Source of the DNA: an uncultured Actinomycetes bacterium
GTDB taxonomy: Bacteria > Actinomycetota > Actinomycetes > S36-B12
DNA length: 5,742 nucleotides
Direction of reading: 5' to 3'
Assembly (NCBI GenBank): GCA_903848435.1
Contig: CAINGG010000220.1
Span: forward strand, 1-5,742
The notes beneath the pieces were generated by a model that worked only from the letters and a program-made list of their open reading frames with translations, searched no databases and was not told the origin of the DNA. Each line of letters starts with the position of its first letter. Within the stretch, counting starts at the first letter, position 1. Made by a program: the position numbers and the translations under genes. This document shows positions 1-5,730 of the stretch, piece after piece.

Positions 1-389
1 CCCGACTGCTGAAGGAGGCCGCTGAGAGCACGGCTGACGTCGACGGCATCCTCGTCAACGTGGCCGTCGGCTACGGCGGACGACGCGAGGTTGTCGATGC
101 CGTGCGCGCACTGTTGCAGGAGCACGCTACGCAGGGCACGCCGCTCGAGGACATCGCGCAGATGCTCGACGTCGAGCACATCGCCGAGCACCTCTACACG
201 CGGGGCCAGCCCGACCCCGACCTGGTCATCCGCACCTCCGGCGAGCAGCGCCTCTCGGGCTTCCTCCTGTGGCAGAGCGCCCACTCGGAGTTCTACTTCT
301 GCGAGGCCTACTGGCCGGACTTCCGGCACGTGGATTTCCTGCGCGCGATGCGCGCTTATGCCGCCCGCCAGCGCCGCTACGGAGCGTAA
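1..389 (+). CDS. uppS: Isoprenyl (cis-polyprenyl) diphosphate synthase, C-terminal part
   Basis: This is the 3' part of a Z-isoprenyl diphosphate synthase, cut at the left window edge. The first full codon is at 3, and about 128 residues of a family usually near 250 are present. The enzyme adds isopentenyl diphosphate in cis to an allylic primer, making the undecaprenyl or decaprenyl diphosphate that carries peptidoglycan and arabinogalactan precursors at the membrane. Visible family motifs are NVAVGYGGRREVVDAV near the start, then DLVIRTSGEQRLSGFLLWQ, then HSEFYF and WPDF. The two arginines and the serine of RTSGEQRLS bind the diphosphate of isopentenyl diphosphate, and the glutamate of SEFYF is the known metal-site acid. 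The end (RAYAARQRRYGA, TAA at 387-389) matches the family's usual basic tail, so the C-terminus looks intact. The PhoH gene follows on the same strand after 141 bases. Chain length and primer cannot be told from this half. Confidence 0.95.
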   Translation, partial: RLLKEAAESTADVDGILVNVAVGYGGRREVVDAVRALLQEHATQGTPLEDIAQMLDVEHIAEHLYTRGQPDPDLVIRTSGEQRLSGFLLWQSAHSEFYFCEAYWPDFRHVDFLRAMRAYAARQRRYGA

Positions 390-530
390 CTCCAGCCACA
401 CGTTCATCATCCGTTCGGCGTGTTGAGCGGGGCGTACGCCGACCCGCCCCCTAATGTCGCGGCATCGGGTCGGCACCCGGTCGGCCCCCGATTCGCGGTG
501 GTCCGCGCCGGGCCCCGCACGAGGAGCCCC
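390..530 (+). other. Intergenic region uppS-phoH with weak GC-rich inverted repeats
   Basis: This 141-base gap has no convincing gene. Short inverted repeats occur early in it: ACACG (398-402) with CGTGT (419-423), GCGGG (427-431) with CCCGC (443-447), and a perfect 10-base palindrome GGCGTACGCC at 431-440. They may together form a GC-rich terminator after uppS, but no T-run follows and the arms are short. The PhoH reading frame stays open upstream through the gap to a TTG at 420. The conserved PIN domain begins only after 620, and a ribosome binding site sits at 522-526, so the gap is read here as mostly untranslated. Confidence 0.35.
522..526 (+). promoter_or_regulatory. Ribosome binding site that decides the PhoH start
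   Basis: AGGAG lies four bases before the GTG at 531. It is the only Shine-Dalgarno-like sequence near any candidate start of this frame. The earlier GTG at 498 and TTG at 420 have none, so it favours 531. Confidence 0.6.
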
Positions 531-1907
531 GTGCCCGCTGCGCGTACCAGCAAGCGAAGCCCCGAGGGTCGCCGTCGGGCCGGCACAGCCGCCGACGGTG
601 GCGACCAGACCCGCCCAGCCGTCCGCACCTTCGTCCTCGACACCAGCGTCCTGCTCTCCGACCCGCACGCCATGCTGCGGTTCGACGAGCACGAAGTGGT
701 CATCCCGGTCGTGGTGGTCACCGAGCTCGAGGCCAAGCGCACCCATCCCGAGCTCGGCTACTTCGCCCGGGCAGCGCTGCGACTCCTCGACGATCTGCGC
801 GTCACCCACGGTCGCCTGGACGAGCCGTTGTCGATCGGCGCCGCCGGGGGCACGCTGCGCGTGGAGCTCAACCACACCGACCCCGCCGTACTCCCCAGCG
901 GCTTCCAGCTCGCTGACAATGACTCGCGGATCCTCGCCGTCGCGCTCAACCTCGCGACGGAGGGGCACGATGTCGTGCTCGTCAGCAAGGACCTCCCACT
1001 GCGCGTCAAGGCATCCGCGGTCGGACTGGCTGCCGAGGAGTACCTTGCCGAACTCGTCGTCGAGTCCGGCTGGACCGGCATGGCCGAACTCGACGTACCC
1101 GCCGATTGCATCGACACCCTCTACGAGTCGACGGTGATCGACCTGGACGCCGCGCGCGACCTGCCCTGTCACACGGGCCTGGTGCTGGTGTCCGAGCGGG
1201 GCAGCGCGCTCGGCCGGGTCACCCCGGAGAAGCGGGTGCGACTGGTCCGCGGCGACCGCGAGGCCTTCGGGCTGCACGGGCGCAGCGCCGAGCAGCGCGT
1301 GGCGCTCGACCTGCTGCTGGACCCCGACATCGGGATCATCTCCCTCGGCGGCCGCGCGGGCACGGGCAAGAGCGCGCTGGCCCTGTGCGCCGGGCTTGAG
1401 GCGGTGCTCGAGCGACGCCTGCACCGCAAGGTCATCGTCTTTCGTCCCCTCTACGCGGTGGGCGGTCAGGATCTGGGCTACCTGCCGGGCACTGAGAACG
1501 AGAAGATGTCGCCCTGGGCACAGGCGGTGTTCGACACCCTTGGCGCCGTGACCACCACCGAGGTCCTCGAGGAGGTCCTCGACCGCGGGATGCTGGAGGT
1601 CCTCCCGCTCACCCACATCCGGGGCCGGTCACTGCATGACGCCTTCGTGATCGTCGACGAGGCCCAGTCCCTCGAGCGCAATGTGCTCCTCACGGTCCTG
1701 TCCCGCATCGGCAAGGACTCCCGCGTCGTGCTGACCCACGACGTCGCCCAGCGCGACAACCTCCGGGTGGGCCGTCATGACGGCGTGGTGGCGGTGGTGG
1801 AGAAGCTCAAGGGCCACCCGCTCTTCGCCCACATCACCCTCACCCGGTCGGAGCGCTCGCCTATTGCCGCTCTCGTCACCGAGATGCTCGAAGATCTGCC
1901 CGTGTGA
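531..1907 (+). CDS. phoH: PIN-PhoH fusion ATPase / ribonuclease (PhoH2 type)
   Basis: This 458-residue cytoplasmic protein has an N-terminal PIN nuclease domain (about 33-165) and a C-terminal PhoH P-loop ATPase domain (about 240-458). PIN acidic residues are visible as D37 in LDTSVLL, E65 in VTELEAKR, D129/D131 in ADNDSRIL and D154 in VSKDLP, so the metal site looks complete. The ATPase has Walker A GGRAGTGKS (273-281, K280) and Walker B VIVDEAQS (D376, E377), followed by LTHDVAQRDN. Mycobacterial PhoH2 of this architecture was reported as an ATP-dependent RNA-unwinding and RNA-cleaving enzyme, and a similar role is inferred here. Residues 1-32 are basic, low-complexity and poorly conserved, possibly an RNA-binding or disordered tail. 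The GTG start is chosen because of AGGAG at 522-526; the family is usually about 430-450 residues. No antitoxin-like small gene is clear upstream. Function in this organism, including any phosphate response, is unproven despite the historical name. Confidence 0.93.
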   Translation: MPAARTSKRSPEGRRRAGTAADGGDQTRPAVRTFVLDTSVLLSDPHAMLRFDEHEVVIPVVVVTELEAKRTHPELGYFARAALRLLDDLRVTHGRLDEPLSIGAAGGTLRVELNHTDPAVLPSGFQLADNDSRILAVALNLATEGHDVVLVSKDLPLRVKASAVGLAAEEYLAELVVESGWTGMAELDVPADCIDTLYESTVIDLDAARDLPCHTGLVLVSERGSALGRVTPEKRVRLVRGDREAFGLHGRSAEQRVALDLLLDPDIGIISLGGRAGTGKSALALCAGLEAVLERRLHRKVIVFRPLYAVGGQDLGYLPGTENEKMSPWAQAVFDTLGAVTTTEVLEEVLDRGMLEVLPLTHIRGRSLHDAFVIVDEAQSLERNVLLTVLSRIGKDSRVVLTHDVAQRDNLRVGRHDGVVAVVEKLKGHPLFAHITLTRSERSPIAALVTEMLEDLPV

Positions 1908-1921
1908 GGTAGGTCACGCGC

Positions 1922-1947
1922 TTTCCCCCAGGAAATTGCCGATTTCC
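1922..1947 (+). terminator. Possible phoH terminator or operator: alternative hairpins around GGAAAT
   Basis: GGAAAT (1931-1936) pairs perfectly with ATTTCC (1942-1947) across a five-base loop, TGCCG. The GGAAA part can instead pair with TTTCC at 1922-1926 across CCCA. It begins 14 bases after the PhoH stop. There is no T-run after it, so it would be an actinobacterial-style terminator lacking a U-tract, or else a dyad bound by a regulator. The sequence does not decide between these. Confidence 0.35.
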
Positions 1948-1962
1948 GGGCGTTGTGGGCGA

Positions 1963-1984
1963 TTTATCCGGTAGTTATCCACAG
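1963..1984. promoter_or_regulatory. 11-bp-phased TTATCC direct repeat containing a perfect DnaA-box 9-mer
   Basis: ATTTATCC (1963-1970) and AGTTATCC (1974-1981) agree at 7 of 8 positions and start exactly 11 bases apart, so they face the same side of the helix. The second continues into TTATCCACA (1976-1984), a perfect match to the DnaA-box consensus TTATNCACA. A further GTTATC lies at 1992-1997. The 11-bp direct-repeat layout is typical of OmpR/PhoB-family response regulators; MtrA of that family controls peptidoglycan hydrolase genes in actinobacteria. Which protein binds, if any, is inference. Confidence 0.4.
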
Positions 1985-2039
1985 GTCCGCCGTTATCTCG
2001 ACGTGACATTGGGACATGACCTTTGGCATGGTCGAGTCC

Positions 2040-2126
2040 ATGCGTCGACCGATCGTCGCCTGCGCGGTGGCCGCCCTAGCGGCCCTGACCGTATCTGCGG
2101 CGTTGCCGATCACCGCCGCAGTGGCC
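2040..2126 (+). other. Sec signal peptide of the lysozyme-like protein
   Basis: Two arginines after the start methionine are followed by about 20 residues rich in Ala, Val and Leu, and then an A-V-A motif before Gly30, fitting the -3/-1 small-residue rule. A twin-arginine signal is unlikely because the RR is not followed by the usual x-F-L-K context. Confidence 0.75.
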
Positions 2127-3047
2127 GGTCCGACACCCGTGGCAGCAGTTCCGCGCGACGACGCCCCGCCGCCCAATGAGCGCCTGCCCAAGGTGCCCGA
2201 CCCGCCCGACCTTGGCAATGCGCCCTGGACCACTCCGGCCGGCAAGGACATGAAGGGGTACCGCCTGAGCACCTACACGGGCAAGTACTACGACAAGTCC
2301 CGCGAGCAGTACCGCATCTGCGTCATCCAGCGCGAGAGCGGCGGCAACTACGACGAGCCCTCCGGCCCGTGGCGTGGCGCCTACCAGTTCAACGACGGCC
2401 TGGCCGCTGCCGCACTGCGCACCATGCGGGCCGAGATGATCGAGGTCTACGGAGACGTCGGCCGCCGGGTCATCGATGACCTCGAGGGCAGCCTGATCTA
2501 CACGTGGCCCCGCTACTTCCAGGACATGGCCTTTTGGACCACCTTCAACAAGGGCGCCGGGGCCAGCCACTGGGCGGGCGGCAGCTGGTACTGCAACCCG
2601 GCGCGCAACGCCGAGCGTGGCTGGCCGAGCCCGAACCATTGGAACTACACGCCCCTCGAGCGCGACAAGCCCAGCGCCGACAAGCCCAGCGCCGATAAGC
2701 CCAGCGCCCCCACGGCGGACTTCGGGACACCGGACTACAGCCAGCAGGTGGCGCGCGACTACATCCGCACGAAGTTCGGCTGGAAGTACGACGAATACAG
2801 GGCGCTCAAGGCGATGTGGTGGCGCGAGAGCAACTGGCGCTACGAGGTGATCAACCCGCACCCCAACGGCCCGTGGTACGGCCTCGGTCAGGTGAACGGC
2901 GGCTTCATTGCCGACCAGGGCTACTCCATCAAGGAGTACATGGCCTCGCCCGAGATCCAGATCAAGGTAGGAGCGGCTTACATCAAGCAGCGCTACGGCT
3001 CGCCCACCCAGGCGTGGTCGTTCTGGCAGTCCAACGGGTGGTACTAG
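2040..3047 (+). CDS. Secreted protein with two lysozyme/transglycosylase-like domains
   Basis: This 335-residue exported protein probably cuts peptidoglycan. From the ATG at 2040 it begins MRRPIVACAV, then a hydrophobic stretch ending at TAAVA (cleavage likely after residue 29), a classical Sec signal peptide. ATGs at 2016 and 2028 would also keep the frame but add an acidic, unneeded extension; none of the three has a strong ribosome binding site. A Pro-rich linker (about 36-65) leads to domain 1 (about 75-200), with RESGGNY (E99) and GPWRGAYQF, recalling Rpf/lysozyme-like folds; C94 and C185 could form a disulfide. Three DKPSA repeats (209-223) join it to domain 2 (about 228-335), with RESNWRY (E263), GPWYGLGQ, and an end (QRYGSPTQAWSFWQSNGWY) like actinobacterial SLT-type transglycosylases. 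E99 and E263 are the inferred catalytic acids. No membrane anchor, LysM domain or sortase motif is seen. The exact bond cleaved is not known. Confidence 0.82.
   Translation: MRRPIVACAVAALAALTVSAALPITAAVAGPTPVAAVPRDDAPPPNERLPKVPDPPDLGNAPWTTPAGKDMKGYRLSTYTGKYYDKSREQYRICVIQRESGGNYDEPSGPWRGAYQFNDGLAAAALRTMRAEMIEVYGDVGRRVIDDLEGSLIYTWPRYFQDMAFWTTFNKGAGASHWAGGSWYCNPARNAERGWPSPNHWNYTPLERDKPSADKPSADKPSAPTADFGTPDYSQQVARDYIRTKFGWKYDEYRALKAMWWRESNWRYEVINPHPNGPWYGLGQVNGGFIADQGYSIKEYMASPEIQIKVGAAYIKQRYGSPTQAWSFWQSNGWY
2664..2708 (+). repeat. Three tandem 15-bp repeats encoding DKPSA
   Basis: The unit GACAAGCCCAGCGCC occurs at 2664-2678 and 2679-2693, then as GATAAGCCCAGCGCC at 2694-2708, with one silent C-to-T change. 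It encodes three DKPSA units and stays in frame, forming the flexible linker between the two lysozyme-like domains. Near-identity at DNA level suggests recent expansion by slippage. Confidence 0.9.
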
Positions 3048-3068
3048 CGGCTATCCCGCCGCCGGCGG
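3048..3068. other. Three-base convergent gene junction with GC palindrome
   Basis: The plus-strand stop TAG (3045-3047) and minus-strand stop (3051-3053) are separated by three bases. No terminator fits between them. A perfect 10-base palindrome CCGCCGGCGG (3059-3068) lies inside the last codons of the fumarase, but it has no loop-favouring centre and no T-run, so a bidirectional terminator is only a possibility. Confidence 0.4.
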
Positions 3069-4718
3069 ACCGGTCGGGATCGTGAGCGCGATCGGTCGCA
3101 GCGTGTCCTCGAAAAAGTCATTGCCCTTGTCGTCGACGACGACGAATGCCGGGAAGTCGACCACGTCGATCTTCCACACCGCCTCCATGCCCAGCTCGGG
3201 GAAGTCGATCACCTCGATCGAGCGGATGTTGTCCTGGGCGAGGATCGCGGCCGGCCCGCCGATCGAGCCGAGGTAGAAGCCGCCGTTGTCACGGCAGGCC
3301 TGCGTGACCGCCGGGCTGCGATTGCCCTTGGCCAGCATCACGTGCGAGCCGCCCGCCTTCTGGAACTGATCGACGTAGGAGTCCATGCGCCCCGCGGTCG
3401 TGGGTCCGAACGAGCCCGACGCATAACCCTCGGGGGTCTTAGCAGGCCCGGCGTAGTAGACCGCGTGGTCGCGAAGGTACTGCGGCATCGGCTCACCGCG
3501 GTCAAGCATGTCCTTGATGCGCGCGTGTGCGAGGTCGCGCGCGACGACGAGCGGGCCGGTGAGAGACACGCGGGTCTTCACCGGCAACGCAGAGAGCTGG
3601 CGACGGATGTCGTCCATGGACTGCGACAGGTCGATGCGCACGACCTGCGTGTCATCGCCTTCATCGATGTCGGGCAGGTAGTGCGCGGGATCGCGCTCGA
3701 GTTCCTCGAGGAAGGCCCCTTCGGGGGTGATGCGCGCCAGCGCCTGGCGGTCGGCGGAGCATGACACGGCAATCGCGACCGGCAGAGATGCTCCGTGTCG
3801 GGGCAGGCGGATGACGCGTACGTCGTGGCAGAAGTACTTGCCGCCGAACTGAGCGCCGATGCCGAAGCCCTGGGTCAGTCGCAGGACCTCGGCCTCCATC
3901 TCGAGGTCGCGGAACGCATGACCGGACGATGACCCGTGCACGGGCAGGGAGTCGAGGTAGCGGGCGCTGGCGTATTTCGCGACCTTCAAGGCGTACTCGG
4001 CGCTGGTGCCGCCGACCACGATGGCCAGGTGATAGGGCGGGCACGCCGCGGTACCCAGTGACCGAAGTCGCGTGTCGAGGAATTCGCGGAAACTCTTGGG
4101 GTTAAGCAGCGCCTTCGTCTCCTGGTAGAGGAAGCTCTTGTTCGCGGAGCCGCCGCCCTTGGCGATGTAGAGCAGTTCGTATTCGCACTCGTGCCCGGGC
4201 TTGGTGTCGGCGTAGATCTCGATCTGCGCTGGGAGGTTGTTGCCGGTGTTGCGCTCCTCCCACATCGACAGCGGCGCCATCTGGGAGTAGCGCAGGTTGA
4301 GCTGCTGGTAGGCATCGAAGATGCCGCGGGTGATGTGCTCCTCGTCGGGGCCGCGGGTGAGCACCTGCTGGCCGCGCTTGCCCATGACGATGGCCGTGCC
4401 CGTGTCCTGGCACATGGGGAGCACGCCGCCGGCCGAGACGTTGGCGTTCTTGAGCAGGTCAAGGGCCACGAATCGGTCGTTGGGGCTGGCTTCAGGGTCG
4501 TCGATGATCGCGCGCAACTGACGAAGGTGCCCGGGGCGCAGCAGGTGCTGGATGTCGCGGATTGCCTCGAAGGTGAGCAGCCGCAGAACCTCGGGCTCGA
4601 CCTCGAGGAAGGCGCGCCCGCCGGCCTCGATCGTGCGGATGCCCTCGGTGGTGACCAGCCGGTAGGGCGTGGTGTCGGGTCCGAGCGGCAGCATGTCCGC
4701 GTAGTCGAAGTCGGGCAC
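3051..4718 (-). CDS. fumA: Class I fumarate hydratase, single-chain [4Fe-4S] enzyme
   Basis: This 555-residue enzyme interconverts fumarate and L-malate in the citric acid cycle in the cytoplasm. It is collinear end to end with E. coli FumA/FumB. The three cluster cysteines are visible: C103 in PMCQDTGT, C226 in TAACPPYH and C320 in VSCSADRQ, close to the 105/224/318 numbering of E. coli FumA. The alpha part (about 1-370) carries NTGNNLPAQI, IAKGGGSANKS and QFGGKYF. The beta part (about 380-555) has the conserved segment YYAGPAKTPEGYASGSFGP (422-440), followed by TTAGRMDSY, AKGNRS and GFYLGSIGGPAA. The GTG start at 4718 gives a family-typical N-terminus; there is no clear Shine-Dalgarno, but a TAGGCT box 12 bases upstream suggests leaderless initiation. 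The gene is divergent from the kinase and ends three bases from the convergent lysozyme-like gene. The [4Fe-4S] cluster implies oxygen sensitivity; whether a class II fumarase also exists cannot be seen here. Confidence 0.97.
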   Translation of the reverse strand: MPDFDYADMLPLGPDTTPYRLVTTEGIRTIEAGGRAFLEVEPEVLRLLTFEAIRDIQHLLRPGHLRQLRAIIDDPEASPNDRFVALDLLKNANVSAGGVLPMCQDTGTAIVMGKRGQQVLTRGPDEEHITRGIFDAYQQLNLRYSQMAPLSMWEERNTGNNLPAQIEIYADTKPGHECEYELLYIAKGGGSANKSFLYQETKALLNPKSFREFLDTRLRSLGTAACPPYHLAIVVGGTSAEYALKVAKYASARYLDSLPVHGSSSGHAFRDLEMEAEVLRLTQGFGIGAQFGGKYFCHDVRVIRLPRHGASLPVAIAVSCSADRQALARITPEGAFLEELERDPAHYLPDIDEGDDTQVVRIDLSQSMDDIRRQLSALPVKTRVSLTGPLVVARDLAHARIKDMLDRGEPMPQYLRDHAVYYAGPAKTPEGYASGSFGPTTAGRMDSYVDQFQKAGGSHVMLAKGNRSPAVTQACRDNGGFYLGSIGGPAAILAQDNIRSIEVIDFPELGMEAVWKIDVVDFPAFVVVDDKGNDFFEDTLRPIALTIPTGPPAAG

Positions 4719-4724
4719 GTGCCC

Positions 4725-4730
4725 AGCCTA
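4725..4730 (-). promoter_or_regulatory. -10-like TAGGCT box for the fumarase, leaderless placement
   Basis: Read on the minus strand, TAGGCT matches the actinobacterial TANNNT -10 pattern. Its first T is 12 bases before the GTG at 4718, where a transcription start would fall on the start codon. No good TTGAC-like -35 was found at the usual spacing, so this rests on position and motif only. Confidence 0.4.
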
Positions 4731-4748
4731 GGCCGTGTGGGCCTCGGG

Positions 4749-4754
4749 TACGGT
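4749..4754 (+). promoter_or_regulatory. -10-like TACGGT box for the sugar kinase, leaderless placement
   Basis: TACGGT matches TANNNT, and its first T is 13 bases before the GTG at 4762, so transcription would begin at or one base before the start codon. No Shine-Dalgarno sequence is present before that GTG, which agrees with a leaderless message. No clear -35 element was found. Confidence 0.4.
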
Positions 4755-4761
4755 CGGCGCC

Positions 4762-5730
4762 GTGAGCGGACCGTGCATCGCCGTCCTGGGCGAGCGGATC
4801 GTCGACTTCGTACCGGGGGACGATCCGCAGTCCTATCGCGCCGTCGCGGGCGGCTCGCCGGCCAACGTCGCGCTCGGCGTACGTCGACTCGGGGGCGAGC
4901 CGGTGCTGCTCGGCCGGGCAGGTGACGACGGTCTCGCCGGCCTGCTGGACCGCGCCATCGTCGACAACGGGCTCTCGACCGCGGCACTGCTGCGTCGAAG
5001 CGGCCCCAGCATGCTCGCCGTATGCACGCGCAAGGATGACGGTTCCGTCGAGTACTACTTCTACTACCAGGGTTCGCCGGATCTCATGTGGACACAGGCC
5101 GACCTTGCGGAGGCTCTCGGCGAGGCGCGTGCCGCGGGTGCGGTGGCCTGGCACACCGGATCACTGGTGAGCTGGCTCGGCCCCGGAGTGGATGCGGTGC
5201 TCGAGGCCTGGCGAGCGGCTCGCGAGGCGGGTGACCTGACGCTGAGCTATGACCCCAATGCACGTCCGGGCACGGTGCCGCGCGAGGTGATGCGTGATCG
5301 CGTCGAGAGATTCGTCGCGCTGTCCGACGTCGTGAAGGTGAGCGACGAGGACATCGCGTTCCTCTGCCCCGGCGAGCGGCCTGCGGACGTGTGCGCCCGT
5401 TGGAGCTCGTCGGGCCCAGCGCTGGTCGTGCTGACCCGCGGCCCCGAGGGCGTCGCCGCGTGGCGACAGGGGGCGCTCATTGCCGACGTGCCCGGGCGGT
5501 CGGTCACGGTGGCCGACACGGTCGGCGCGGGAGACACGGTGACCGCGGCGCTGCTGGTGGGCCTGGGTGACGCCGGAGTGCTCGGCGGGGCGGGTCGCAT
5601 CGATGGCCTCGCCGACGCCGATGTGCGCTCCATCCTGGAGCGCGCGGTGTGCGCGGCCGCGATCACCTGCTCGCGCGAGGGTGCGCAGCCTCCGACGCGC
5701 GCTGAGGTTGACGCGGCCCTGCAGGGCTGA
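4762..5730 (+). CDS. PfkB-family carbohydrate kinase, fructokinase-like
   Basis: This 322-residue cytoplasmic ribokinase-fold enzyme transfers phosphate from ATP to a sugar hydroxyl. The N-terminus IAVLGERIVDFVP (6-18) carries the substrate-side D15. GGSPANVALGVRRLGG (30-45) is PfkB signature 1. DPNARP and VKVSDEDIAFL are typical of fructokinase-like members, and VVLTRGPEGVAAW precedes signature 2, DTVGAGDTVTAALL (from 252), with D258 the inferred catalytic base and GAGD the anion hole. The usual phenylalanine in DTxGAGDxF is valine here, a mild variation. The GTG at 4762 is chosen because family members start just before the first beta strand; the GTG at 4735 would add nine unaligned residues and cover the likely promoter. 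The gene is divergent from the fumarase with 43 bases between them. Fructose is the best guess for substrate from overall look, but other hexoses, keto-sugar acids or nucleosides cannot be excluded; no transporter or hydrolase neighbour is visible to settle it. Confidence 0.9.
   Translation: MSGPCIAVLGERIVDFVPGDDPQSYRAVAGGSPANVALGVRRLGGEPVLLGRAGDDGLAGLLDRAIVDNGLSTAALLRRSGPSMLAVCTRKDDGSVEYYFYYQGSPDLMWTQADLAEALGEARAAGAVAWHTGSLVSWLGPGVDAVLEAWRAAREAGDLTLSYDPNARPGTVPREVMRDRVERFVALSDVVKVSDEDIAFLCPGERPADVCARWSSSGPALVVLTRGPEGVAAWRQGALIADVPGRSVTVADTVGAGDTVTAALLVGLGDAGVLGGAGRIDGLADADVRSILERAVCAAAITCSREGAQPPTRAEVDAALQG

Larger units (their letters stand above)
1908..2039 (+). promoter_or_regulatory. Control region between phoH and the secreted lysozyme-like gene
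   Basis: This 132-base gap is less GC-rich than its surroundings. It contains, in order, a symmetric hairpin (1931-1947), two TTATCC-containing half-sites (1963-1970 and 1974-1981), a TTATCCACA 9-mer (1976-1984) and another GTTATC (1992-1997). These lie 42-77 bases before the preferred start at 2040, a sensible place for a promoter and operator. No clean TANNNT -10 box with a matching -35 could be assigned, so no transcription start is proposed. Confidence 0.45.

Noticed and set aside
420..530. Upstream extension of PhoH to the TTG at 420 or GTG at 498
   Set aside because: There is no ribosome binding site at these starts, the translated extension is unlike family N-termini, and AGGAG precedes the GTG at 531.
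454..1137. A plus-strand frame overlapping the PIN domain, considered as a phoAT-like antitoxin
   Set aside because: It is Ser/Pro/Arg-rich, runs across the whole PIN region out of frame and does not resemble a small antitoxin; it is better explained as a shadow frame.
1960..2000. A replication origin, because of the DnaA-box 9-mer
   Set aside because: There is one perfect box only, no cluster, no dnaA/dnaN neighbours and no AT-rich unwinding element.
1908..2039. A c-di-AMP (ydaO-type) riboswitch leader, known before some actinobacterial muralytic genes
   Set aside because: The gap is too short, and I could not see the conserved multi-helix elements of that riboswitch.
2040..2060. Twin-arginine export signal in the lysozyme-like protein
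   Set aside because: Two arginines occur right after the start, but the rest of the Tat consensus is absent; ordinary Sec export fits better.
2076..2861. A 261-codon minus-strand open frame opposite the lysozyme-like gene
   Set aside because: Its low-complexity Val/Ala/Arg/Gly composition is typical of a mirror frame of a GC-rich gene. The plus-strand frame has a signal peptide and catalytic motifs.
4191..4925. A 244-codon plus-strand open frame opposite the fumarase
   Set aside because: It lies antisense to a highly conserved enzyme, matches no family I recognise and reflects high-GC codon bias; it also runs through the divergent promoter and into the kinase.
3986..4987. A 333-codon minus-strand open frame overlapping the fumarase start and the kinase
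   Set aside because: It is Arg/Pro/Ser-rich low-complexity translation, a frame-shifted shadow of the fumarase.
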